This document shows positions 56,340 to 64,000 of a DNA stretch of 64,000 nt, in pieces; positions within the stretch are counted from its first letter, which is position 1; each line of letters starts with the position of its first letter. The position numbers and the translations under genes are program-made. The notes below the pieces were generated by a model, which saw only the letters and a program-made list of their open reading frames with translations, was not told the origin of the DNA and did no database searches. The DNA is from Fuerstiella marisgermanici (GTDB lineage Bacteria; Planctomycetota; Planctomycetia; Planctomycetales; Planctomycetaceae), in the NCBI RefSeq assembly GCF_001983935.1, contig NZ_CP017641.1:7056001-7120000 (forward strand), written 5' to 3'.

Positions 56340-56923
56340 TCTTGTCACCGTCTATTTCGGCTGGAATGATCACTGGCTGGCGCGAGGATATCCTGATAAT
56401 CAGCAGCGTCCACAGAGCAAAATGCACAACTCATCGCGCGATTATTTGGCGGGACTTCGGACGTATCAGTTCTTTCAATGGGGGCTTAGCGGCGTCGCAA
56501 CATCAACCAGAGATGAGTTTCGTGTCGGGCTAAACGACTACGAATTGAATCTGCGAAGAATGGAGGTAGGGTGCTCAGGAAAGGGAATACCCATTTGGTG
56601 TTTGAACGCGGCTGATGCTTTTGAGTTTGGCCTTCCGGAATACCTGCGAACATCAGGCGAAGTGAACGACCCGACACAAGTTGAACTACTTCACGATTCT
56701 TATAACTCCGTCGTTCGTCGCGTGGCAGAAGATACGAATGCTCCGTGCCTTGATGTGGCAATGGAGTTTGCCGCGATGGACAAACGGATGCTGTTTGTCG
56801 ATGATCACATCTACCTGTTTGAGGTCGGACGTGAGGAAATTGCGAACAGGCTGCTCACACTTCTCAAGAAACATGACATGGTGCCTGAAGTGCCACCGCA
56901 GAAGTAACTTCAAAGCTGATTCT

Positions 56924-57979
56924 ATGGGTGAGAACTTCATATTGCTGCTGTTCGTGATGCTCCCGATTGTGCTGCTGATATTTACTCGGCAATTCTTTCG
57001 CCAGGTGCGTCCTCAAATGTCAGGGCAACGCATCCGTTCTCTGGTTTTTGGAAACACGCTCGTACTCCTGCTCCTGCTGTCTGTTTTGACGCTGGGCGGA
57101 GAAGTCTACTTTCGCTTTTTTTATGATTCGACCGACTCATTCGGGCTGTGCAAGACAACGCAACGATGGTTTGCTCGGCATTTCGAGAGAAACGCGACGG
57201 GCTTTCGCGATTCTGCCAACTACATGCCGACCGTCGAACCCGGTAAGCGCCGAGTCAGCTTCTTCGGGGATTCGATCACAGCTGCTCATGGGATCGCCGA
57301 TGTCGAAGATCGTTTCGCAAACATCATTCGGGCAACAAACCCAAATCTGGAGATCCATGTCCTGGCACAATGCGGCCTGGACACGGGGAAGCAACTGGAG
57401 TTGGTTCACTTTTTACCGGAGTCAGGATACGAGACGGACATTGTTGTGCTTGTGTATTTTCTGAACGACATCTCTGACATCACGCCGGAATGGCAGGAAA
57501 TCGGAAAGCGTCTCTACGAGAGTCCGTCCCCAGGATTCTTGGTGTCGAACAGTTATCTGTTTGACACGATCAATGCTCGGCTGCGAATGGCGAGAGAACC
57601 GGGGGTTTCCGACTACTACAGTTTTGTGAGGGACGCATACGAAGGTTCTGTCTGGGATCGTCAGAAAGACAGGCTAACCAATTTTCGAGACACCGTTGCA
57701 GCTAACGGCGGCACGTTTTACGTCGTCACCTTTCCCTTTCTGCACGCGCTGGGAGATGACTACGCTTATCGCGACATACATAAAAAGCTAAATAGTTTAT
57801 GGCTGGACCTCGACGTGCCACATCTCGACCTGCTACGCGTCTTTGAGGGGATGGATGCGGAGGATCTTGTCGTTAGTTCGCGAGACGCTCATCCCAATGA
57901 ATCGGCCCATGCTTTGGCCGCCCGCGAGATTTCCACGTTCCTTGTTGAGCAAATCGAATCCGAACCCGGATCCGAATGA
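56924..57979 (+). CDS. Membrane-anchored SGNH/GDSL-type hydrolase
   Basis: Two hydrophobic segments (about 4-20 and 42-57) anchor a soluble SGNH domain. The catalytic Ser motif is FFGDSIT (GDS at 115-117), the oxyanion Asn sits in YFLNDISD, and Asp321 and His323 lie in RDAHPNES. The architecture and the neighbourhood (TMTC, GT39) suggest an O-acyl or sugar-ester hydrolase/transferase of the envelope. It follows the pseudogene by 16 bases, so both were probably in one operon before the IS. The ATG at 56924 is used because the upstream extension is a frame shadow of the pseudogene. Confidence 0.82.
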   Translation: MGENFILLLFVMLPIVLLIFTRQFFRQVRPQMSGQRIRSLVFGNTLVLLLLLSVLTLGGEVYFRFFYDSTDSFGLCKTTQRWFARHFERNATGFRDSANYMPTVEPGKRRVSFFGDSITAAHGIADVEDRFANIIRATNPNLEIHVLAQCGLDTGKQLELVHFLPESGYETDIVVLVYFLNDISDITPEWQEIGKRLYESPSPGFLVSNSYLFDTINARLRMAREPGVSDYYSFVRDAYEGSVWDRQKDRLTNFRDTVAANGGTFYVVTFPFLHALGDDYAYRDIHKKLNSLWLDLDVPHLDLLRVFEGMDAEDLVVSSRDAHPNESAHALAAREISTFLVEQIESEPGSE

Positions 57980-58132
57980 GGCTGAGCCTCACCCCGAATT
58001 TAGCTGCTGGCCTCATCGCTTCCAGTCAACGCACTGAAGACCTGACTCAATGTGAAAAGGTTATTCTTGATAGGCGTGACGCAAGTCACTGGCCTATGCC
58101 ATTCTTATTCTCTTGTACGGAAAGTTCTGTTG

Positions 58133-59458
58133 ATGCGACGTTTGATGTTCTGTTCTACATGTGCCGTGTTGTTTTTCCTGGCGGGGTTACCTGCTTATGC
58201 GGCTTCGTATTCTGTTCAGGTTACTGCAGATCGCGATGACGCACTCTACGACGTCGGGGAAGAAGCGACGTTTTCGATTCGTGTGATGAACGGTGATAAG
58301 GAAGTTCACGAAGGCACCGTTAGTTATGTTGTCGACGATTTTCTGAACAGCGGCAAGTCGGCGGGGTTGCCGCAAGGCAGTTTGGCGCTGAGCAAGGAGC
58401 CCACAGTTGTGCGTGTCAAAGGCCGCAAGCCCGAGTTTCTGCGGTGTCAGGTTACGTTTACTCCGGCCGAAGGCAAACCTGTGAAGGCCGTCGCCGGGAT
58501 TGGTTTTTCTCCGGAGAAGATCGGCCTGAGTTTGCCTGTGCCGGATGACTTCGATGAATTCTGGGACGCTCAAAAACGTGAACTGGCCAAGGTTCCCGTC
58601 GATCCGAAGTTGACCGCCGTTGAGTATGACGACGCGTCAATTCAGTGCTTTGACGTGCAGGTCCCATGCCTTGGAGGGGCTCCGGTTTCTGGTTACTTTG
58701 GCAAACCAAAGAATGCCGAAGCGAAGAGTCTGCCTGCAATTCTGTGGGTGCATGGAGCAGGCGTGCGCAGTTCGTCTCTGGGCAACGCGATCAAAGGAGC
58801 GCGGGCGGGCATGCTTTCGATGGACATGAACGCTCATGGCCTTCCCAACGGCAAACCAGCACAGTTTTATGCTGATCAGAATGCCGGGCCGTTGAACAAT
58901 TATCGACACGCAGGTCGCGAAAGCCGCGACACGATTTACTTTCGCGGCATGTATCTGCGTTTGGTGCGAGCCATTGATTTTTTGACTCAGCAACCGGAAT
59001 GGGACGGCAAACACGTCGTTGTTATTGGCCACAGTCAGGGCGGCGGACAGTCGTTGGCAGCTGGCGGTATTGACAGTCGGGTCACCTTGATCGCGCCGGG
59101 CGTGCCCGCGATCTGCGATCATTCCGGCAACGCGGCTGGGCGAGTCAACGGTTGGCCGAAGCTGGTTCCCAATGGTGATGATGGAAAGCCAGATCCGCAG
59201 ATTCTGCAGGCGGCTCGCTATGTCGACGCCGTCAACTTCGCAGCTCGCTGCAAGGCCGACGCGATCATGAGTGTTGGTTTCATCGATGTAACGTGTCCTC
59301 CATCAAGTTGCTACGCGGCGTACAACGCGCTGCAGGGCGAAAAGTCGGTCCTCAATCGACCGGCAATGGGCCACGCTGCTCCGGCTGATATTCAAAAGGC
59401 GTTCTTCGACCGCGTTCTGGAGCACGTGGGGCTGCAGAAGGCTGCTGCGGCGAAGTGA
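58133..59458 (+). CDS. Exported AXE1-like acetylxylan esterase / alpha-beta hydrolase
   Basis: A signal peptide (about 1-24, ending AYAAS) leads to a small N-terminal Ig-like region (about 25-130), then an alpha/beta hydrolase of the AXE1/PF05448 type. The catalytic Ser301 lies in GHSQGGG. Asp385 is in FIDVTCPP and His414 in MGHAAP. A family VPDDFDEFWDAQ segment occurs at about 150. The enzyme should deacetylate carbohydrate esters, probably polysaccharides, in the periplasm or outside. Start: the ATG at 58133, not the more upstream 58052, gives the signal peptide. Confidence 0.88.
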   Translation: MRRLMFCSTCAVLFFLAGLPAYAASYSVQVTADRDDALYDVGEEATFSIRVMNGDKEVHEGTVSYVVDDFLNSGKSAGLPQGSLALSKEPTVVRVKGRKPEFLRCQVTFTPAEGKPVKAVAGIGFSPEKIGLSLPVPDDFDEFWDAQKRELAKVPVDPKLTAVEYDDASIQCFDVQVPCLGGAPVSGYFGKPKNAEAKSLPAILWVHGAGVRSSSLGNAIKGARAGMLSMDMNAHGLPNGKPAQFYADQNAGPLNNYRHAGRESRDTIYFRGMYLRLVRAIDFLTQQPEWDGKHVVVIGHSQGGGQSLAAGGIDSRVTLIAPGVPAICDHSGNAAGRVNGWPKLVPNGDDGKPDPQILQAARYVDAVNFAARCKADAIMSVGFIDVTCPPSSCYAAYNALQGEKSVLNRPAMGHAAPADIQKAFFDRVLEHVGLQKAAAAK

Positions 59459-59672
59459 GACGAGCGGTGTTGAGATTTTCCGAGCGCGCTGCAGGTCCTT
59501 TTTAGCAACTTGCAGCTTCGCTTTGGAAAATTCGGTTTTTCATGTCCGCATTCTGCGGTGCCCCGCCACATGCAGTGCAGAGGCATGCTGCAAATCACTT
59601 GCGTGGAACTGTTTCCTCGGAAGATTTTGCCTGCTGCCAGATCGACTCGCCGCTGTCTGCAAAGGGCAAATA

Positions 59673-60659
59673 ATGAACAGGACACACGTTTCACAACCTC
59701 CCGCCGCAAAGAGGTCAGGCTTTACACTGATTGAGCTACTGGTGGTGATTGCGATCATCGGAATTCTGGTTGCACTGCTGCTTCCCGCCGTCCAAATGGC
59801 AAGAGAGGCGGCTCGCAGGACCCAGTGTGCCAACAATCTGAAGCAGTTAAGTCTGGCGGCGATCAGCCATGAAGGCACTCACGGTTGGTTTCCGACGGGT
59901 GGTTGGAGCAAGCGTTGGATCGGTCTTCCCGGTCGCGGTTACGGTCCGAATCAGCCGGGCGGGTGGGCCTTCAATATTCTACCGTTTGTCGAACAGGCCG
60001 CGCTGCGGCAGGTGGGCGGCGACGACAGAACGAACGCAGATCATCGCACCGGCAATGCGTTGAGGCTGATGACGCCGCTGCCAGTGTTCCATTGTCCGAC
60101 TCGTCGCGGGGCTTCGATCTACACAAATGCCCGCAACTTTTTGTATTCAGATCCGACCGCAGAAGTTGCTCGAAACGATTACGCGTTTAACGGTGGGCAC
60201 CGACGAGTGCTGTACGGGAATGGTCCGGACGATCTGGAAGCTGCGAAGAGGTTTGCGTGGCCGGATTCCTCAGAAATGTCGGGCATCAGCTTTCAGCGCA
60301 GCCGAATTCGATACCGAGATATCACGGACGGCACCTCTAACACATATATGATGGGCGAAAAGCATCTTCGTCGTGATCACTATCTGACCGGCGACGATCA
60401 GGGCGACAACGAGTCTGTCTACAGTGGTGATGACCGCGATCTGATTCGGTTTACCGGTTCTGAACGAGACATTTCGTTTCGGCCACGCCCGGACAGTGTC
60501 GCGACAACTCAGGAAGGTTTCGTTTACGGAAGTTCGCACCCCGGTGGATTCCAGGTGGCGCTGTGCGATGGTTCGGCTCGCATTATGGCGTTCGACATCG
60601 ACCAGTCGGTGCACAGCCGGTTGGGAAATCGCCATGACGGCAAGCCCGTGAAATTCTGA
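59673..60659 (+). CDS. DUF1559 protein with type IV pilin-like N-terminus (second copy)
   Basis: A prepilin-type segment SGFTLIELLVVIAIIGILV (about 15-33; cleavage before Phe17) is followed by AREAARRTQCANNLKQLSLAA. The C-terminal block with FVYGSSHPGGFQVALCDGSARIMAFD matches DUF1559. Two Lys/Arg before the helix support the pilin-like signal. The ATG at 59673 is chosen because upstream residues look noncoding. It is 328 residues and distinct in sequence from the copy at 49046. It probably assembles into surface fibres or pseudopili (family inference). Confidence 0.92.
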   Translation: MNRTHVSQPPAAKRSGFTLIELLVVIAIIGILVALLLPAVQMAREAARRTQCANNLKQLSLAAISHEGTHGWFPTGGWSKRWIGLPGRGYGPNQPGGWAFNILPFVEQAALRQVGGDDRTNADHRTGNALRLMTPLPVFHCPTRRGASIYTNARNFLYSDPTAEVARNDYAFNGGHRRVLYGNGPDDLEAAKRFAWPDSSEMSGISFQRSRIRYRDITDGTSNTYMMGEKHLRRDHYLTGDDQGDNESVYSGDDRDLIRFTGSERDISFRPRPDSVATTQEGFVYGSSHPGGFQVALCDGSARIMAFDIDQSVHSRLGNRHDGKPVKF

Positions 60660-60752
60660 GCGGCGACCTCTTAGAATACGCCCATTGGTTAACCGCGTGC
60701 CGATCAGCCCGCAGTTAAGCGATCCTTTTCAAAGTCTGGGGAGAGTCATGCT

Positions 60753-61181
60753 ATGATCAAACCACCGGTCCGGTTGGCCCTGCAAACTGTGCTTACTGCA
60801 ATTATCACAATCGCTATGCTCATGGGGTGTGGTGATTCTGTGACTGAAGCTGTCGATGAAGTTGTCCGCTGCCGTAGCCTTCCGGGCGACCGCACTGCGA
60901 AAAATGTCGACGCGTGGAAGTACGACGCGATCCACGATGCGATGCAGCTTATCGATCCTGGCGTTGACGGGTTGACGATAGCTCAATTAACGAAGCGCCT
61001 CGCACAAACGCCTAAGGCGAACTTGAAAGCAGAGATCATGGACTTTGAACAGGTTGCCGAATACGTGCTTCTGGAAATGGAGGTGCGTGGAGAACTGGTG
61101 CGGATGACGAATTCGACCGAGGAATCGGAAACCGTTCGGTTCACCAAAGCACCAGTCCCCGAATTGGCGGAGGGGGAATGA
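60753..61181 (+). CDS. Small lipoprotein, unknown function
   Basis: A lipobox LMGC places Cys26 at the end of the signal (MIKPPVRLALQTVLTAIITI...). The 117-residue mature part is helical and includes DGLTIAQLTKRLAQTPKANL and LLEMEVRGELVRM. It resembles a winged-helix domain in pattern only. No family is assigned. The frame is open and free of stops, and it sits between the DUF1559 gene and the ECF sigma gene. Confidence 0.65.
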   Translation: MIKPPVRLALQTVLTAIITIAMLMGCGDSVTEAVDEVVRCRSLPGDRTAKNVDAWKYDAIHDAMQLIDPGVDGLTIAQLTKRLAQTPKANLKAEIMDFEQVAEYVLLEMEVRGELVRMTNSTEESETVRFTKAPVPELAEGE

Positions 61182-61335
61182 AAAACAGACTCTTGCAAAC
61201 AGAACGCCCCACAAAACGTGCGTAGCTGCGACCCTTTGGAACGTTTGTCGATCACGCAGGTTTTGTGGGGTGTTCCACGTCATGGATGCGGTATGATCTG
61301 TCCAGGCAGCGAACTGACCTCCGGCAGAATTCCAG

Positions 61336-61911
61336 ATGACCGAAGAACTCACCAACGAAAGCTTTGCGGCGTTTCGCGACACGCTGCGAGACGGATCGGA
61401 AGATGCGTTTCGACGTGTGGTCGAGCAATTTGGGCCCTACGTTATGCGGACGATTCGCCGGCGTCTGGATGATCGAATGCGTTCGCGACTGGATTCGAAC
61501 GATTTTGCTCAGGCGGTCTGGATGACAGTATTCGAGCATCGCGATCGTTTGGAGGATCTTGATTCGCAGGAACGTTTGATCGCCTTTCTGGTCACGATTG
61601 CTCAACGAAAAGTTCGTGGTGAGTTTCGTCGCAATGTTCAGGCTGAAAAACAAAACGTGAATCGCGAAACGCGGGCCGGTCGTGAAAGTTTTGTGCTGGC
61701 TCTGCCTGATCGCAATCAGGAACGCGCCAGCCAGATCTTGATTGCGGCCGAACAATGGGAACGCATGACGGCGGACGAACCGGAAAGATATCGTCGGATT
61801 CTGGAGTTGCGCCGTGATGGAGCCACAGTCGACGAAATTGCTTTGGCGACGGACGTGAATGAAAGAACAGTACGCCGAGTTATTCAACGCATCGCTGAAA
61901 AGCTGGAGTGA
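61336..61911 (+). CDS. ECF RNA polymerase sigma factor
   Basis: The sigma-2 region is visible at DGSEDAFRRVVEQFGPYVMRTIRRRL and DSNDFAQAVWMTVFEHRDRL. The sigma-4 helix-turn-helix RRDGATVDEIALATDVNERTVRRVIQRIAEKL ends the protein. At 191 residues it fits ECF factors. The neighbour 66 bases downstream is a Ser/Thr kinase gene. Planctomycete ECF factors paired with such kinases have been described, where the kinase may replace an anti-sigma factor (family knowledge). No anti-sigma gene is next to it. Confidence 0.92.
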   Translation: MTEELTNESFAAFRDTLRDGSEDAFRRVVEQFGPYVMRTIRRRLDDRMRSRLDSNDFAQAVWMTVFEHRDRLEDLDSQERLIAFLVTIAQRKVRGEFRRNVQAEKQNVNRETRAGRESFVLALPDRNQERASQILIAAEQWERMTADEPERYRRILELRRDGATVDEIALATDVNERTVRRVIQRIAEKLE

Positions 61912-61976
61912 GAACGACAGGCCGCAGTTGCCGCTGTGAGGCAGCGGCATGTGGCTGACACAATCAGATTTTTCGT

Positions 61977-64000
61977 ATGGAACTGCTTTCCACAATCAGC
62001 GTTCAGACATTGCAGCAGCAGCGTGATCATGCGCAGAGACTAAAGCTGCAGTGGCGGGACGGTGAGGTCCCGGACGCTCGGGCGGCGATTGAGGAGATCG
62101 GTGGCAGCACTGTTCATAAGTCTGTTGCCATCGAATTGGCCTACGAAGAATTTTGTCAGCGGAAGGCTGCGGGGGAAGACATTCAACCGTCCAGGTTCGC
62201 GGAACGATTTCCCGCACTGCAACACTCACTGCAACGGCAGATCGGAATTCACCAATTCCTTTCGCAACGCGGGATATCCGAAGCAGAACCCCTTCCGGAC
62301 TGGCCGGAAGCGGGGGATGAAGTCGCCGGGTTTTTGCTCAAAGAAGAACTCGGGCGTGGCGCATTTGGGCGAGTGTTTCTGGCGCACGAACTAAAGCTGC
62401 GTGAACGCACAGTCGTCGTGAAGGTGGCTCGCCAGGGGTTGCGAGAAGCCCAACTACTGGCTCAGGTTTCGCACCCCGGCATCGTTCCGATTTACTCGGC
62501 CGAAACTGATGCCGAGTGGGGGCTGACAACTATCTGCATGCCGTTCAACAGTCGAGCCACGCTGCTGGATGTGCTGGAGCTGACCAGCACTCTCGCGTCG
62601 GGACAGCTTGACGGCCAGGTGATTCAGCGAGCTGTTGTTGAGCGAAACTGCAGCGACGATCCGCTCACGCTGCTGCCTCACGGGGCGGAAGTCGTCGACG
62701 GTGAGACCTTTGCGCAAGCGGTGATTCACTTCGCACGGTTGCTTGCCGATTCGCTGGGTTTCGCTCATTCGAAAGGCGTGCAGCATCGCGACCTGAAGCC
62801 GTCCAACATTCTGGTCAATTCGGCTGGCCAGCCACTGCTTATTGACTTCAATCTTTCGACAGAACCAGCGTCTGAAGACTGCGTCGGCGGCACGTTGCCA
62901 TATATGTCGCCGGAACAGTTAATGGCAGTTCTGGCAACCGGAACGAACAGTGGTTTCGAATTCCCTTTGATCGATCCTCGTTCCGATATCTATTCTTTGG
63001 GAGTCTGTTTGTATGAGCTATGGAATGGCCACCATCCGCTCGGCGAGATTCCTCATGAACTGAACCAGATGGAACTGGCCGACTATCTCCTGGAACGTCA
63101 GGCGATTGGTCCTGCCATTGGTCGACAGCCAGCGGATGAACGTGAAGCCGCTCTGCAGGCACTAATTCATTGCTGTCTGTCGTGGTACGCTGATGAACGG
63201 CCGGAATCTGCTGACGAATTGTTAACGGCGTTGGAAGCAGTTGATCAAGTCGACGTCACCGTAGACCAGCCGGAGAGTGTCTGGTCGCGATCGTGGGTTG
63301 CCGCTCTGGCTGGCGTGCTTGTCGCCGTTGCCGCGGCCATGTTGTGGGTAGGATTGCGGCCGCGCGTCGATGTGCCAGCTGCGCGCGACTTCAAGGCGGA
63401 GGCGAGGCATTTGATTTCCAATGGTGAGTTCGCTCGAGCGGCGGACGTGCTGGACGAAGCGATTCGAATTCGAGGCGACGACGAATACCTGTTGACGCTT
63501 CGTGGCCGAACGAGTCTTGAGTTGGCTCGTTATTCAGCGGCATTTGATGATTTTCAGGAGGCCTATCGAATTTCGCCATCGACGAGTTCAGCAACCTTTG
63601 CAGCGTTCTGTGCTGCCAGTCAGGGGAAATTCGCGGGAGCTGTCGACTGGTACCTGATTGCCGTTGAGGACCGTCCCGGTTCGTTTTCGATCCGCAATAA
63701 TCTCGGTTACGCGCTACTAAAGACTTCCCGCTACACGGAAGCTGTCAAACAGCTGGATGCCGCCATCAAGCTTGACCCGGATCATCAGGCACCGCGGGTC
63801 AGTCGAGCGATCGCACACGACCGGATTTCCGAAATTACAAGGGCACCGATTAGTACGGACGTAGCGGAAGATCTGTCAGCTGTGCCGTATCTGTATGGAA
63901 ATGCTCCCGGCACTCAACTGACGCTCGCCCGCATTTGCGCGAAATTCGAACCGGCACACCATCGGCTTCGCGGATGCCTTGTCGAGGCTATGCTCCAGGG
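61977..64000 (+). CDS. Ser/Thr protein kinase with membrane anchor and TPR domain (3' partial)
   Basis: The frame runs from ATG 61977 open to the window end (674 codons seen). An N-terminal roughly 115-residue region precedes the kinase: GRGAFG P-loop (126-131), Lys149 (VVVKVA), HRDLKPSN (270-277) and DFN (290-292) in place of DFG, then GTLPYMSPEQ as the activation segment end. A transmembrane helix lies at about 440-460 and extracytoplasmic TPRs follow (for example AVKQLDAAIKLDPDHQAP). DFN in place of DFG is seen in some planctomycete kinases, and the metal-binding Asp290 remains. It probably phosphorylates or partners the ECF factor. The C-terminus is off the window. Confidence 0.9.
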   Translation, partial: MELLSTISVQTLQQQRDHAQRLKLQWRDGEVPDARAAIEEIGGSTVHKSVAIELAYEEFCQRKAAGEDIQPSRFAERFPALQHSLQRQIGIHQFLSQRGISEAEPLPDWPEAGDEVAGFLLKEELGRGAFGRVFLAHELKLRERTVVVKVARQGLREAQLLAQVSHPGIVPIYSAETDAEWGLTTICMPFNSRATLLDVLELTSTLASGQLDGQVIQRAVVERNCSDDPLTLLPHGAEVVDGETFAQAVIHFARLLADSLGFAHSKGVQHRDLKPSNILVNSAGQPLLIDFNLSTEPASEDCVGGTLPYMSPEQLMAVLATGTNSGFEFPLIDPRSDIYSLGVCLYELWNGHHPLGEIPHELNQMELADYLLERQAIGPAIGRQPADEREAALQALIHCCLSWYADERPESADELLTALEAVDQVDVTVDQPESVWSRSWVAALAGVLVAVAAAMLWVGLRPRVDVPAARDFKAEARHLISNGEFARAADVLDEAIRIRGDDEYLLTLRGRTSLELARYSAAFDDFQEAYRISPSTSSATFAAFCAASQGKFAGAVDWYLIAVEDRPGSFSIRNNLGYALLKTSRYTEAVKQLDAAIKLDPDHQAPRVSRAIAHDRISEITRAPISTDVAEDLSAVPYLYGNAPGTQLTLARICAKFEPAHHRLRGCLVEAMLQ

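Larger units (their letters stand above)
54401..56907 (+). pseudogene. SGNH/GDSL-hydrolase pseudogene interrupted by an IS256 element
   Basis: From the ATG at 54401, overlapping the GT39 stop, the frame reads an N-terminal anchor, then FRIVCLGDSCTHFG (GDS motif near residue 110) and a continuing fold. It is broken by in-frame stops TGA (54476), TAA (54650) and TGA (54821). A one-base loss near 54856-54862 shifts the frame before the IS. Downstream of the IS the frame resumes at 56332 with SPDLVTVYFGWNDHW and continues open to TAA 56907, with 191 codons free of stops. The two halves join as a single SGNH protein. The C-terminal segment VDDHIYLFEVGREE corresponds to the Asp-His block. All three stops and the frameshift are in the N-terminal half. 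An intact relative follows at 56924. Confidence 0.85.

Noticed and set aside
1-64000. CRISPR arrays, rRNA and intact tRNA genes
   Set aside because: I saw no regularly spaced direct repeats and no rRNA or tRNA signatures on either strand.

Overview
The window looks like chromosomal DNA from a planctomycete, probably of the Planctomycetaceae/Pirellulaceae type. This rests on gene content: two DUF1559 pilin-like proteins, a DUF1501 protein, a ThuA-like protein, a ceramidase-like protein, repeated VCBS/UnbV-TPR proteins, a Gfo/Idh/MocA oxidoreductase with an N-terminal twin-arginine, a DUF6513/dihydropteroate-synthase-like protein, and an ECF sigma factor next to a Ser/Thr kinase. Shine-Dalgarno sequences are mostly weak and GTG/TTG starts are common, so many start codons were chosen from where family homology or a signal peptide begins. 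No rRNA, tRNA or CRISPR array was found.

1-5.0 kb: a tripartite export cassette (ABC protein, HlyD-like adaptor, TolC-like lipoprotein) whose ABC ATPase has lost several catalytic residues. 5.1-8.4 kb (minus): queC, queE, a DUF58 protein and a ThuA-like protein. 8.8-22.5 kb (mostly plus): hflX, an EF-hand protein, a 1,287-residue TPR/VCBS/UnbV lipoprotein, an NHL/SMP-30-like protein, an orphan beta-class DNA methyltransferase, apbE, a DoxX-like protein with a large insert, a Gfo/Idh/MocA oxidoreductase and a 35-residue membrane peptide. 22.6-27 kb: a methyltransferase-like protein, REP-like palindromes, proS, and a GyrB-like ATPase that lacks the TOPRIM part.

27-41 kb: a Uma2 nuclease-like gene overlapping a dihydropteroate-synthase-like gene; a blaI-blaR1 pair with a clear operator, in which BlaR1 carries SLBB and secretin-like domains in place of a penicillin sensor; pabB; a thioredoxin/YHS-like protein; rho with a very long RG-rich extension and a structured leader, ending in a bidirectional terminator; then a ceramidase-like protein and a hypothetical protein on the minus strand.

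41-60.7 kb: an envelope/export locus arranged around a divergent intergenic region at about 50.1-50.3 kb. Minus strand: a DUF1559 protein, a VCBS protein, a TPR protein, a small lipoprotein and a large TPR/VCBS/UnbV protein, with two good intrinsic terminators. Plus strand: a TMTC-like and a GT39-like multi-pass glycosyltransferase, both with C-terminal TPRs, then an SGNH hydrolase pseudogene split by a 1,443-bp IS256-family element (exact 9-bp target duplication), an intact SGNH hydrolase, an AXE1-like esterase and a second DUF1559 protein. The window closes with a small lipoprotein, an ECF sigma factor and a Ser/Thr kinase with TPRs that runs off the end.

No wholly new system can be proved from sequence alone. 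The best candidates for unusual biology are the BlaI/BlaR1-SLBB-secretin hybrid, the TOPRIM-less GyrB-like ATPase, the degenerate ABC exporter, and the TPR/VCBS/TMTC/SGNH envelope locus.
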